A DNA stretch of 64,000 nucleotides from Methanosphaera sp. (GTDB lineage Archaea; Methanobacteriota; Methanobacteria; Methanobacteriales; Methanobacteriaceae): the NCBI RefSeq assembly GCF_022768985.1, contig NZ_JALEKL010000011.1:1-64000 (forward strand). The letters run 5' to 3'. The number at the start of each line of letters is the position of its first letter. Positions within the stretch are counted from its first letter, which is position 1. The position numbers were made by a program, and so were the translations under genes. Positions 19,385 to 28,818 of this stretch are shown here, in pieces. Under the pieces are notes generated by a model, which did no database searches, had not been told where the DNA came from, and was given only the letters and a program-made list of their open reading frames with translations.

Positions 19385-20635
19385 ATGTTAAATGCAGAAA
19401 CATTCATAACAAACACCAAACCAACAGGTGGAATAATAAGAGAAGAAAATGAGGACTTCTATGTAGAGGAAGTTCCACTACAGATGCCTACAGGTGAAGG
19501 ACAAAATACATGGATTCAAATTGAAAAAAATGGAAGAACAACACTAGATGTAGTACTTGACATTGCAAAAATACTTCATATCAGCCGTAAAAGAACAGGA
19601 TTTGCTGGAATGAAGGACAGATCTGCAATAACCAGACAATGGCTATGTGTAAGTAATATGACAAAAGAAGAACTTCCAAATTTAGAGGATCAACTTCATA
19701 ATGTTAAAATTCTTGACATACAACAAAGTCAGAAAAAGCTTAGAATGGGACAACTAAAAGGAAATAAGTTCAAATTAAATATTAAAAATACAAACAATCC
19801 TGCTGAGGATAAAGAAATTGCCGAAGAAGTTCTTGAATCACTAAAAAAGACTGGTGTTCCTAACTATTATGGATATCAACGTTTTGGTGAATTAAGATCA
19901 ACAACACATCTTGTTGGAAAATGTCTAGTTGAAGGAGACATTAAAGGTGCTGTTGATACATACATTGGAAATCCTAATGAAAATGAAAAAGGAATCCATT
20001 ATGATTCAAGAAAACTCTATGATGAGGGAGATCTTAAAGGTGCATATGAACTTATGCCAAAAAGTATGAGATATGAAAAGTCAATGATTAAAGTTTTAAT
20101 TGATGCTGAGCGTAAACGAGGAGATGTTGATGAAAAAGATTATATTAAAGCTATTGAATCTCTTCCAAAACCTCTTAAAAGAATGTTTGTAAATGCATAT
20201 GAATCATATCTCTTCAATAAGGTTATTAATGAACGTGCAAAGGTTGGAATTAACAAGTATCTCCCTGGTGATATTATAATTGATGGTGAGGAAAGATGGG
20301 TTCATGATGTAGATGAAAAGACAATACAGGATGATATTGATAATTTTAAAGTTAATCCTACAGCACCACTTTATGGATCTAAAGTACCTCTTGCAGATGG
20401 AGTTGAAGGTGAAATTGAAAGACGAGTAATGGATGAAGAGAACATTACAAAAGAAGCATTCCAGTGTCCTAAAACACCTAAACTTGGAAGTCATGGTGTA
20501 AGACGATCTGTTCGTTTTAAAATTGAAGATACAAATGTTACACAAATTGATGATGGAATATGTGTTGAATTCTTCATACCAAGAGGATGTTATGCAACTG
20601 CTGTTCTTCGTGAAATAATAAAACATAATGTATAA
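19385..20635 (+). CDS. truD: tRNA pseudouridine(13) synthase
   Basis: The 416-residue TruD makes pseudouridine at tRNA position 13 in archaea (and 35 in some tRNAs, as with Pus7). The catalytic motif GFAGMKDRSAITRQW (about residues 76-90) carries the active Asp. NYYGYQRFGELRSTTHLVGK, NAYESYLFNKVINER and a C-terminal RSVRFKIED...CYATAVLREI are characteristic. Length fits archaeal TruD. It is flanked by the surface-glycan genes and, convergently, the copper ATPase. Confidence 0.94.
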   Translation: MLNAETFITNTKPTGGIIREENEDFYVEEVPLQMPTGEGQNTWIQIEKNGRTTLDVVLDIAKILHISRKRTGFAGMKDRSAITRQWLCVSNMTKEELPNLEDQLHNVKILDIQQSQKKLRMGQLKGNKFKLNIKNTNNPAEDKEIAEEVLESLKKTGVPNYYGYQRFGELRSTTHLVGKCLVEGDIKGAVDTYIGNPNENEKGIHYDSRKLYDEGDLKGAYELMPKSMRYEKSMIKVLIDAERKRGDVDEKDYIKAIESLPKPLKRMFVNAYESYLFNKVINERAKVGINKYLPGDIIIDGEERWVHDVDEKTIQDDIDNFKVNPTAPLYGSKVPLADGVEGEIERRVMDEENITKEAFQCPKTPKLGSHGVRRSVRFKIEDTNVTQIDDGICVEFFIPRGCYATAVLREIIKHNV

Positions 20636-20714
20636 AAAAAAAGTTTTTTAATAATCAAAGAAGGGGAGAATATATAAGGAAAGAATAAATTCTTCCCTCA
20701 TTCTATTTTTATTT

Positions 20715-22916
20715 TTATTTTCTAAGTACTTCTGGTGTGTATCTTTTAAGTAGTAATGATAGTGTTATTACACTTACAGAGCTTAGTGCCATTGCAAGTG
20801 CTCCATATTCTGGCATAAATACTACATGCCATGGATATAGTATTCCTGCAGCTATTGGTACTAGTATTATGTTATATGCAAATGCCCAGAAGAGGTTAAG
20901 TTTTACCCTTGATATTGTCTTTTTACTTATTTGAAGTCCTGCAACAGCATTAAGCAGATCACCATTAATAAGTATAATATCACCTGAATCTATTGCAACA
21001 TCTGTACCTGTACCTATTGCAATTCCTACATTTGCCTGACTTAATGATGGTGCATCATTAATTCCATCACCAATAAATGCAACAACTTCTCCTTTATCTT
21101 GTAATTGTTTTACATAGGCTAGTTTTTCACCTGGAAGAAGTTCTGCTTTTACCTCATCAATACCTACTTTTTGTGCAATAATCTGGGATGTATTTATATT
21201 ATCTCCACTAACCATTGTAGTTTTAATACCCATTGAATGTAAGTAGTCTATTGCCTTTTTACTGTTATCTTTAATTACATCAGCAACAGAAATAAGTGAA
21301 ATAACTCCACTACTTTTTGATGCCATAATAATTGTAGTTTTCATTTCAAGTTCTTGAGCTTTAAGATCTGTTAGTAGTTTATCTGAAATTGTGATATTTT
21401 CTGATTCTATTAATTTCTTATTTCCTATATAGTACTCATCATCACATATTTTTCCAACTATTCCTTTTCCTGAAATATTTTCAAAATCATCTACATCATA
21501 CAATTCAAATCCATTTTTATCTTCATTATTAAAGAGTGCTTCTGCTATTGGATGTTGTGAATGTATCTCTAGTGATCTTGCAATTTTTATTATTTCATCA
21601 TCACTTAAGTTTGAATAATTAATTACATCAGATAATACTGGTTGTCCTACTGTTATTGTTCCTGTTTTATCAAATAATATGTGTGTTATCTTATCTGATA
21701 CTTCTATTGTTTCACCATCTTTAATTAAAATACCATGTTTTGCTCCAAGACCTACACCTACTGTTAGTGCTGTTGGAATTGCAAGACCTAATGCACATGG
21801 ACATGCAACAACTACTACTGATATAAAGATGCTAAGACTATACATGAAGCCATTTCCTATTATTACATACCATATTATGAATGATATAAATGCAATTAAT
21901 AGTATTGCTGGTATAAATATTCCAATAACTTTATCAGCAAGATGTTGTATTGGTGGTGTTGAATTTTGAGCTTCTTGAACCATTGTAATAATCTGTGAAA
22001 GTACTGTTTTTTCACCAGTATTTGTTACATAGATCTTAAATGATCCATCCTTATTTATTGATCCTGCTACTACTTCATCATCTACATCTTTTAGTATTGG
22101 TATTGATTCACCTGTTATTAATGATTCATCAACATAGCTTCTTCCTTCAATTATACGTCCATCTGCTGGTATTTTTTCACCAGGTTTTATAACTAAGATA
22201 TTGCCTTTTAGAACATCGTTTATGTCAACTTTTTGTTGTATAATTTTTCCATCAATTTTCTTTTCAACTGTTGCCTCTGTTGCTTTAAGTTGCATGAGTG
22301 AATCTATTGAATCTGATGTTTTTGATTTTGCCTTATCTTCTAGGTATTTACCAAGCATTAGAAATGATCCAAGCATTAATGTTGTATCATAAAGCATAAA
22401 ATTTGAATTTCCAAGTAAATGGAATGTACTTAGTAAGCTTGCAATAAATGCTATACCAATTCCTAGTGAATACATAACATCCATGTTAAGATTCTTATTT
22501 TTTAGTGAAAAATAGCCTGATTTAAAGATTGGATATGATACATAAATAAGTGGAATTATACAGATAATAAGTGATATTATTGATTTTTCATTATGTCCAA
22601 TTCCAAGATCTGCAAACATTATAAACATTAAAATTGCTGAAAATATAAATCCTACAACTAATCTATTTAGTTTTTCTTTCAGATTCTTTTCATGTAACTG
22701 TTTGATCTTATCATTATTTATGGAATTTTTATCTACAACACCAAGATATTTAAACCCAATTTTGTTAATTCTATCTGCTATATCATCTAACTGGACAACT
22801 GTTGGATTATAAAGTATGTCTGCTGTTTGTGATACTAAATTAACATAAATTGAGTAAACTCCTGGCATTCTTGATACTGCGGTGGTTATTGATCTTGAAC
22901 ACATGACACAGGTCAT
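20715..22916 (-). CDS. copA: Cu(I)-exporting P1B-type ATPase, split from its first HMA domain
   Basis: The 733-residue (as read from ATG 22916) P1B ATPase exports Cu(I). It shows the HMA motif MTCVMC, TGES (about 268), the metal-site CPC in VACPCALGLAIP (about 372), phosphorylation motif DKTGTIT (about 416) and GDGINDAP (about 628). The ATG falls inside the HMA domain: upstream in-frame codons read T-I-N-I-G-G before MTC, exactly the missing first strand, back to a TAA created by an A9 tract shared with the end of the CopZ-like gene. There is no ribosome site at this ATG. A -1 shift on A9 would join both genes into a standard two-HMA CopA. Confidence 0.93.
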   Translation of the reverse strand: MTCVMCSRSITTAVSRMPGVYSIYVNLVSQTADILYNPTVVQLDDIADRINKIGFKYLGVVDKNSINNDKIKQLHEKNLKEKLNRLVVGFIFSAILMFIMFADLGIGHNEKSIISLIICIIPLIYVSYPIFKSGYFSLKNKNLNMDVMYSLGIGIAFIASLLSTFHLLGNSNFMLYDTTLMLGSFLMLGKYLEDKAKSKTSDSIDSLMQLKATEATVEKKIDGKIIQQKVDINDVLKGNILVIKPGEKIPADGRIIEGRSYVDESLITGESIPILKDVDDEVVAGSINKDGSFKIYVTNTGEKTVLSQIITMVQEAQNSTPPIQHLADKVIGIFIPAILLIAFISFIIWYVIIGNGFMYSLSIFISVVVVACPCALGLAIPTALTVGVGLGAKHGILIKDGETIEVSDKITHILFDKTGTITVGQPVLSDVINYSNLSDDEIIKIARSLEIHSQHPIAEALFNNEDKNGFELYDVDDFENISGKGIVGKICDDEYYIGNKKLIESENITISDKLLTDLKAQELEMKTTIIMASKSSGVISLISVADVIKDNSKKAIDYLHSMGIKTTMVSGDNINTSQIIAQKVGIDEVKAELLPGEKLAYVKQLQDKGEVVAFIGDGINDAPSLSQANVGIAIGTGTDVAIDSGDIILINGDLLNAVAGLQISKKTISRVKLNLFWAFAYNIILVPIAAGILYPWHVVFMPEYGALAMALSSVSVITLSLLLKRYTPEVLRK

Positions 22917-22927
22917 GCCCCCAATAT

Positions 22928-23155
22928 TTATAGTTTTTTTTTAATAGTTGCTGGGAATCCTACCATGTCAAGTGTACTGATAATTTCCTCTGCATCTACA
23001 TTTTCATCATCATATGTTACATCTACATTTTTTGTTTGAAGATCACAGTTTACTGATTCTATATTTTCATTGTTTGTTAGTGTTTTTGTTATTGTGTTTA
23101 TGCATGCATCACACATCATATCTTCAACTTTAAATGTTTCAGTTTTTTGAGCCAT
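22928..23155 (-). CDS. copZ: CopZ-like copper chaperone / first HMA domain of CopA
   Basis: The 75-residue heavy-metal-associated domain has the Cu(I)-binding loop MMCDAC (about residues 14-19) and the ferredoxin-like fold pattern ending GFPATIKKKL. It has a good ribosome site (GGGGTGA, 7 bases before ATG 23155). It terminates right after AAA AAA AAA CTA. The ATPase gene reads in the -1 frame from that point, so this peptide may be both a free chaperone (0 frame) and the N-terminal domain of full CopA (-1 frame). Confidence 0.9.
   Translation of the reverse strand: MAQKTETFKVEDMMCDACINTITKTLTNNENIESVNCDLQTKNVDVTYDDENVDAEEIISTLDMVGFPATIKKKL
22934..22942 (-). other. A9 slippery tract between copZ and copA
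   Basis: On the minus strand, codons ATT AAA AAA AAA CTA TAA end the CopZ-like frame. A -1 slip on A AAA AAA continues as ACT ATA AAT ATT GGG GGC ATG ACC, i.e. T-I-N-I-G-G-M-T, in the ATPase frame. A 6-bp hairpin (CATGAC/GTCATG, 22902-22917) lies about 16 bases downstream. A single missing A in the assembly would produce the same picture. Confidence 0.6.
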
Positions 23156-23346
23156 TATACTTTCACCCCGTTTTAATTTAATTTCTTATAAAATAATTTA
23201 GTATTTTGTTATAATTTATTTAATTTTTTTTTATGTAAAATTTTTTACATTAGTAATTTATTAACTCAGCTCTTAATATACTTTTAGGTATAACTAAATT
23301 AGGTTTTATAAAAAAAGAAAAAGATGGTTGAAATGACAATGCAACC

Positions 23347-23754
23347 TTAATTAATTACAATAGTTGCATCATCAGCATCTACTGTTATATTATCATTATC
23401 TGATACTGTTGCGACAATATCAACATTAGGATTGTCAACCATAGGTATTTTTGAAATAATAGCACCTATTGCAATAATAGGTTCAGCATTCTGACAAATA
23501 ATAGCCTTTGGTGCTGTATTATTTTTTGCCATTTGGTAGATAACATAGGATCCAACAGTTGAACCTTTACCTGATGGCATAACTAAAATCTTATCTGTGA
23601 TACATTTATCAAATAATTCATTATTTTTATCTATCACAATACCAGTTTTTGGATCTACTCCACCAAGAAAACTAATAGGATCTTTTGTTACTATTGCATC
23701 ACCTGTTATTTTTCCTTTTGATATCTGTCTACAGTTTATAGTTGTATCTGACAT
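23347..23754 (-). CDS. aconitase-X swivel-domain (DUF126) small subunit
   Basis: The 135-residue DUF126 swivel domain has CRQISKGKITGDAIVT, PISFLGGVDPKTGIV and the PSGKGSTVGSYVIYQM loop. In archaea, AcnX small and large subunits form phosphomevalonate dehydratase of the modified mevalonate pathway to isoprenoid lipids, which is the likely role here. The large catalytic subunit is not in the window. It follows the repeat protein at 23796-25535 by 41 bases on the same strand. Confidence 0.87.
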   Translation of the reverse strand: MSDTTINCRQISKGKITGDAIVTKDPISFLGGVDPKTGIVIDKNNELFDKCITDKILVMPSGKGSTVGSYVIYQMAKNNTAPKAIICQNAEPIIAIGAIISKIPMVDNPNVDIVATVSDNDNITVDADDATIVIN

Positions 23755-23795
23755 AACAAATAATACTCTCCTTAAAATGATAAATCACAGAAGGT

Positions 23796-25535
23796 TTATA
23801 ATAAACCTTGTGATCTTAAGTATTCAGGGAATGTTAAGTTTTCACCATCTGCAGATTTAGCTGATGGTTTTTCTGCAGGTGCTTCTTTAATGTCACAGTC
23901 ATCTGCTTTATCACATACATCACAGTTTTCTGCTTCCTGACATTCTTGTTCATCTTTAGCTTCTACTTCTGTTTTTGGTGCTTCAGCTGCAGGTGCATCA
24001 GATCCTTCGATAAGACCTTGTGCTCTGAGAGATTGTGTGAATGATCCACCAGCAGGAGCAGCTTTAGGAGCATCAGCTTTAGGTGCAGCTTTAGGTGCTT
24101 CTTCTACTTTTTCTTCACATTTACATTCATCTTTAGGTGCTTCAGCTACAGGTGCATCAGATCCTGCAATAAGACCTTGTGCTCTGAGAGATTGTGTGAA
24201 TGATCCACCAGCAGGAGCAGCTTTAGGAGCATCAGCCTTAGGTGTTTCTTTAGTTTCACATTTACATTCATCTTTAGGAGCTTCTTCAGATTTTGGAGCT
24301 TCAGCTTTAGGTGCATCGGATCCTACAATTAATCCTTGTTCTCTGAGAGATTGTGTGAATGATTTTCCATCTGTATTTTCTTGTGTATTTGCTTTAGCTT
24401 TCATTTCTCCAACATCCTCTTTTACTTCTTTTACTTTTTCTTCAACATCTTTTGTTATTTCAACCATTTTTTGTGTTGTTTGTTTTGTTTGTTCAATTAT
24501 TCCATCTGCAACTTCTTTTACTTTTTCAGTTACTCCTTGTTCTTTTAGAAGTTGTGTGAATGAAACATTTTTAGATTTTGATGAAGCTTCTTTTACTTTT
24601 TCTGCTACTTTATCAATTTCTTTTTCTACATTTTTAATGCTTTCTTTAGCTTTAGCTTTAGCTTTTTCTGATTTTTCTTTTGCTTTAGCTTCTTTTTCTG
24701 CTTTTGCTTTAGCTTTTGCTTCTGCTTTAGCTGCATCTTCTTCTTTGATTCTTTGTTCTACTTTTTCTTCTCTTGCTTTTTGTTTTGCAAGTTTTCTTTT
24801 CTCTTTTTCTTCTTTATTTTTAAGTCTTTCTTCTTCTTCATCTTTGATTTGTTCTGCTTCTTGTGCTGCTTCTTCAGATTCTAGAAGTGCTTGTTGAAGA
24901 TCTGCATTTTCTTCAAAATTGTATTTATCTACTACTTTTTCTGCTTTTGCTTTTGCTTCTTTTTCTGCTTTTGCTTTTGCTTTTGCTTCTCTTTCTTGTT
25001 TTTGAATTTCTGCTATGTATTTTTTAGCATTTTCTACATCTTCTTTTGTAGCTTTCATAGATTCATCCCCAGTTTCTTCCTCAACAACTTCTTCTTCAGA
25101 TTCTTCTACAACTTCTTCTTTAGTTTCAACAACAGGTTCCTCTGCAGATTCAGATTCTTCTACAACTTCCTCTTTAGTTTCAACAACAGGTTCCTCTGTA
25201 TCTTCAGATTCTTCTACAGGTGCTGATTCTTCTTCAGATTTTGCTGCTTCTTCTGCTTCTGCTTTAGCTTCTGCTTCTGCTTTAGCTTTAGCTTCTGCTT
25301 CTGCTTTTGCTTTAGCTTCAGCTTCTTCTTTATTTTTTCTTATGATGATTTTAGATAAACCTGGTGCAACTCTTTTTTTAAGTTTAATTCCTGTATTTTT
25401 TAAGAGATTTGGTTTTTTACTTACGTATTTATCTTCACCTTTATCGTTAGGATCAACATCTTTTTTCTGTGATTTTGGTTTTATGTGATTTTTAAAAAGT
25501 ACATTTGATGTTTTTGTATTTCTTTTTTCACTCAT
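23796..25535 (-). CDS. Lys/Glu/Ala-rich repeat protein with five SFTQ-type motifs
   Basis: The 579-residue highly charged protein starts at ATG 25535 (MSEKRNTKTSN). It has a basic N-terminus, long KAKAEAEAKAE-type helix or coiled coil, acidic EEVVEESE repeats, and a C-terminal half with five spaced copies of a peptide: SFTQLLKEQG, SFTQSLREQGLI, SFTQSLRAQGLI (twice) and a terminal LTFPEYLRSQGLL. Linkers contain Cys pairs (ECKCE). Two units are a 159-bp near-perfect DNA repeat. There is no membrane segment. I do not recognise the family. It may be a scaffold with repeated docking peptides; a related peptide occurs in the protein at 62745. Confidence 0.8.
   Translation of the reverse strand: MSEKRNTKTSNVLFKNHIKPKSQKKDVDPNDKGEDKYVSKKPNLLKNTGIKLKKRVAPGLSKIIIRKNKEEAEAKAKAEAEAKAKAEAEAKAEAEEAAKSEEESAPVEESEDTEEPVVETKEEVVEESESAEEPVVETKEEVVEESEEEVVEEETGDESMKATKEDVENAKKYIAEIQKQEREAKAKAKAEKEAKAKAEKVVDKYNFEENADLQQALLESEEAAQEAEQIKDEEEERLKNKEEKEKRKLAKQKAREEKVEQRIKEEDAAKAEAKAKAKAEKEAKAKEKSEKAKAKAKESIKNVEKEIDKVAEKVKEASSKSKNVSFTQLLKEQGVTEKVKEVADGIIEQTKQTTQKMVEITKDVEEKVKEVKEDVGEMKAKANTQENTDGKSFTQSLREQGLIVGSDAPKAEAPKSEEAPKDECKCETKETPKADAPKAAPAGGSFTQSLRAQGLIAGSDAPVAEAPKDECKCEEKVEEAPKAAPKADAPKAAPAGGSFTQSLRAQGLIEGSDAPAAEAPKTEVEAKDEQECQEAENCDVCDKADDCDIKEAPAEKPSAKSADGENLTFPEYLRSQGLL
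24021..24338 (-). repeat. 159-bp in-gene tandem repeat
   Basis: The unit carrying SFTQSLRAQGLI-GSDAP plus its Ala/Pro/Lys linker is repeated with a 159-base offset (for example the same TGCTCTGAGAG string at 24021 and 24180). A more diverged third unit with SFTQSLREQGLI lies around 24310-24370. It encodes 53 residues per unit and suggests recent internal expansion. Confidence 0.75.
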
Positions 25536-25976
25536 CTTATATTCCAACCTATTTTATTAATTCCCCAAATTTTTTATAACTTAATGTAAATTCCATTTAA
25601 ATTTAAATTAAATCCGTGATAATTTAATTTAAGAAAATAATATTTTCTGTTATTATATTAAGTTTTGTTAATTGATTATAATGAATTTTTTTAAACTAAA
25701 GACTATTATTATGAGTTAAATTAGTTTAAAATTATAAGTTAATATTTTTCTGTAAATACTCCTACATTATTTTATGAAATAAAAATTATCATAATTAATC
25801 ATAATTAATAATTATATTTAAATTTATATTGTTTGTTTATTATTAACTTATCTAATAATAATGTAATATTTAATATAAAATATTCAAAAAAAGTCCTGTT
25901 AATTAATTGAGATATTTTTAAAAAAAAGAAAAGTTGATTATAAAAAATAAAATAATTAAAAAAAAAAGTTTAAAAT
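25536..25976. other. intergenic region upstream of the repeat-protein gene
   Basis: About 440 bases of AT-rich sequence lie between secG and the repeat-protein start. I see no coding sequence. It should hold the promoter of the repeat-protein gene, but no TATA box stands out from the AT-rich background. Confidence 0.5.
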
Positions 25977-25995
25977 TAGACTATCAAAGAGTCTA
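25960..25995 (-). terminator. hairpin plus T-tract overlapping the secG stop
   Basis: TAGACT/AGTCTA arms (25977-25995) overlap the secG stop codon and, on the minus strand, are followed within a few bases by a run of about ten T. It resembles a weak intrinsic terminator. Confidence 0.45.
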
Positions 25996-26160
25996 AATTG
26001 CAACATTTGTTGTAAATCTTAATGCTATACAAACAAGCATTATAATAATTGTTCCTACAATAACTTGATTTGGTGAAAGTGAGAGTCCGAAACTGTCATC
26101 ATTGAAGTATCTTACAAGACCTGCACCACTTGCTGGTAATGTTTTTTTATCTTTTGCCAT
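25993..26160 (-). CDS. secG: preprotein translocase subunit SecG (Sec61-beta type)
   Basis: The 55-residue archaeal Sec61-beta/SecG starts MAKDKKTLPASGAGLVRYFN, has the conserved cytoplasmic GLVRYF(N/D) region and a single C-terminal membrane helix (VIVGTIIIMLVCIALRF). It associates with SecY and SecE in the protein-conducting channel. GGGAG lies about 10 bases before the ATG. It is encoded alone between thiC and the repeat protein. Confidence 0.93.
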   Translation of the reverse strand: MAKDKKTLPASGAGLVRYFNDDSFGLSLSPNQVIVGTIIIMLVCIALRFTTNVAI

Positions 26161-26303
26161 TTTTGTATTCTCCCATATTTTTCCATTATTTTAAACTGAA
26201 AATTAATCTCTACTTTAAAAAATCATTTAAAAAAGAAAGATTTTATATTATATTACTATTTTCTTTTTTAAATATATTAAATCTTTTTATATAGATGTAA
26301 TTT

Positions 26304-27587
26304 CTAGAGTTCTTTATGATGATCTTTTATCATTTTTATTGCACAGAAATCTCCACACATACTACACATTTCATCATCATCAGCTTTCTGACTTTCATAG
26401 TATTCTCTTGCTTGTTGTGGATCAACTGAAAGTTCAAATTGCTTGTCCCAGTCGAAATCTTCTCTTGCATGAGCCATGTCTTCTTCACGTTTAATTGCTG
26501 ATGGTAATCCTTTTGCAACATCTGATACTTGTGCTGCTATTTTTGATGCTATTACTCCTTGTTTTACATGTTCTTTATTTGGAATACATAAGTGTTCTGC
26601 TGGAGTTACATAACAGAGGAAGTCTGCACCTGATGCTCCTGCAATTGATGCTCCTATTGCTGCTGTTATATGATCATATCCTGGTGCAATATCTGTTACT
26701 AGTGGACCTAGCACATAAAATGGTGCTCCATCACATATTGTTTTTTGTATCTGCATATTTGCTTGTACTTGTGTTATTGGTACATGTCCTGGACCTTCTA
26801 CCATTACTTGTACTCCTGCATTTTTTGATCTTTTAACAAGACGTCCAAGTGTTGTAAGTTCACGAATTTGTGCTATGTCTGTTGCATCATGTGTACATCC
26901 TGGTCTTAGTCCATCACCAAGTGAGAGTGTTACATCATATTCACGGCAGATGTCAAGAAGATAGTCATATTCAGAATATAGTGGATTTTCACACTCGTTA
27001 TGCATAATCCATGCTGCTGTTAGTGCTCCTCCACGACTTACAATTCCCATTAAACGTTCTGAATCATCCACTGCTTTTACTGAATCTTTTGTAATACCAC
27101 AGTGTACTGTTATGAAGTCAACACCTTCTTTTGCCTGGTTTTCTATGGTTTTAAATAGTATGTCTGGATCCATATCCACCATTGCTTTTTCATCTTTTAG
27201 TGTTACTGCTCCTGCTTCATATAATGGTACTGTTCCTAGTGGTATGTCTGTTTTTGCTCGTATTTTCTGTCTTATTTCATTAAGTTTTGGTCCTGTACTT
27301 AGATCCATAACTGCATCTGCACCATATTTTAGTAGTATGTCAAGCTTTTCTAGTTCTCCTTCTACACTTTCTTGTTCTGTTGAAGATCCTATATTTGCAT
27401 TAATTTTTGTATGAAGATCTTTTCCAACACCTGTTGGTTTTGTATTTGCCACTTCATTTTTTAGTATAACCACTTGTCCACAAGCAACGTTTTTTCGTAG
27501 TTTTTCAACGTCAATATTTTCTTTTTCTGCTACATATTCCATTTCAGGTGTGATATTTCCCTTTTTTGCTTGTTCTAGTTGTGTCAA
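26304..27587 (-). CDS. thiC: phosphomethylpyrimidine synthase ThiC, copy 1
   Basis: The radical SAM enzyme converts aminoimidazole ribotide to hydroxymethylpyrimidine phosphate in thiamine synthesis. The C-terminal CX2CX4C cluster motif CSMCGDFC is present, with EGPGHVPITQVQAN and the CYVTPAEHL loop. I choose TTG at 27587: it sits 7 bases after GGGGAT and gives MTQLEQAKKGNIT, aligned with the start of the second ThiC at 47565; an upstream ATG (27602) overlaps the ribosome site. Length is then 427 residues. It lies downstream of the marker-8 gene, 107 bases apart. Confidence 0.95.
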   Translation of the reverse strand: MTQLEQAKKGNITPEMEYVAEKENIDVEKLRKNVACGQVVILKNEVANTKPTGVGKDLHTKINANIGSSTEQESVEGELEKLDILLKYGADAVMDLSTGPKLNEIRQKIRAKTDIPLGTVPLYEAGAVTLKDEKAMVDMDPDILFKTIENQAKEGVDFITVHCGITKDSVKAVDDSERLMGIVSRGGALTAAWIMHNECENPLYSEYDYLLDICREYDVTLSLGDGLRPGCTHDATDIAQIRELTTLGRLVKRSKNAGVQVMVEGPGHVPITQVQANMQIQKTICDGAPFYVLGPLVTDIAPGYDHITAAIGASIAGASGADFLCYVTPAEHLCIPNKEHVKQGVIASKIAAQVSDVAKGLPSAIKREEDMAHAREDFDWDKQFELSVDPQQAREYYESQKADDDEMCSMCGDFCAIKMIKDHHKEL

Positions 27588-27694
27588 ATTTATTATCCCC
27601 ATTAATAAGTTTTTAAATTCATATAAATTTTTTTATTAAATTTTTTTTTTATTTGTTATATATTATATTAGTATTATTTATTTACTATAATTTT

Positions 27695-28540
27695 TTATTT
27701 TAAAGGATGTGGAATATTTGATTGATCCTGTGGATAATCATTAATACTTAGTTTTTTATTTGTTTTTCTAAGTCTGTTATCAAGAAGTGTGCGTCCATCT
27801 TCACTTATTGCATACATTGGTACGTTATTTCCATAGTAGTATGACTTATTTTTTTGTGCATATAATCGTACATATTTTGATGCACATGAGGATATTATAT
27901 CTGCATATTTAAATGCATCTTTTATTAATTCTTCTGGTGCTGATGTTGTATGTGCTACTAGTATGTATATTTTAACATCATCAGGTAGTTGCATTTGTCT
28001 TATTTGTTTTATTAGTGGTGAGGGGAGTATTGTTACTGCTATATTTTTATATCCTAGTTGTACTGCTTTTTTTATTCCTTCAATTGGGTTGAGTGTTGCA
28101 TTTTCAGGATCTATTACATTTTGCCGTCCTACTTTTTCTATTACTTCATCTATTGGTGTTGTACTTATTAGTGCTGATACTCGTCCTCCTACTCCTTGGA
28201 TTATATCAGGATCTGTCATTAGTAGTGTTCCTACTCCTTCACATGCACCTACTACCACATCTATTATTCCCATTTCTGTGTTTGTTTTTAGTATTTCTGA
28301 TATTCCTACACTTAGCATGTCATCTAGTTTTATTTGTCGGTCTTTTGTGCACATTCCAAATTTTTTTATTCTAAATTCTATGTTGTTTTTTATTTCATCT
28401 TTTGTTATTTCTTTGATGTTATGATATTTATTAAATATTGGACAGTAGTCTATGTCTGGTTCTTCTACATTTACTACTTTTGAATCTTCTATTGTTACTT
28501 TTGCATTTCCTAGTGCTTCAATTACGTGCCTATCTTTCAT
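27695..28540 (-). CDS. methanogenesis marker protein 8 (DUF2099)
   Basis: The 281-residue protein resembles the DUF2099 family found in methanogens and annotated as marker 8. Typical stretches are DRHVIEALGNAKV, DYCPIF, KFGMCTKDRQI, VVGACEGVGTLLMTDPDIIQ and GGRVSALISTTPI. Conserved Cys residues suggest a metal or cofactor role, but the function is not established. It lies just upstream of thiC copy 1 on the same strand. Confidence 0.88.
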   Translation of the reverse strand: MKDRHVIEALGNAKVTIEDSKVVNVEEPDIDYCPIFNKYHNIKEITKDEIKNNIEFRIKKFGMCTKDRQIKLDDMLSVGISEILKTNTEMGIIDVVVGACEGVGTLLMTDPDIIQGVGGRVSALISTTPIDEVIEKVGRQNVIDPENATLNPIEGIKKAVQLGYKNIAVTILPSPLIKQIRQMQLPDDVKIYILVAHTTSAPEELIKDAFKYADIISSCASKYVRLYAQKNKSYYYGNNVPMYAISEDGRTLLDNRLRKTNKKLSINDYPQDQSNIPHPLK

Positions 28541-28707
28541 TTTAATCCAATCCTTCCCTAGTTTTACTATATTATTATATAACTTATGTTGCTATTTTAA
28601 TAATTTTAGATTGGTTGTGGGTATTTCTTTTTTGAATTTTATATTTTAGTTTAATAAACCATAAAGTATATATATTACTTCAAATATAATTATTACTAAG
28701 CAGCCAC

Positions 28708-28818
<111 letters not shown>

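Noticed and set aside
24037-24897. Long plus-strand open frame (286 codons, Ala/Ser-rich)
   Set aside because: It is the antisense shadow of the Lys/Glu/Ala repeat gene; the repeats keep several frames open. It has no ribosome site and no domain.
27588-27602. ATG 27602 as start of ThiC copy 1
   Set aside because: It overlaps the GGGGAT ribosome site; TTG 27587 is correctly spaced and aligns with ThiC copy 2.
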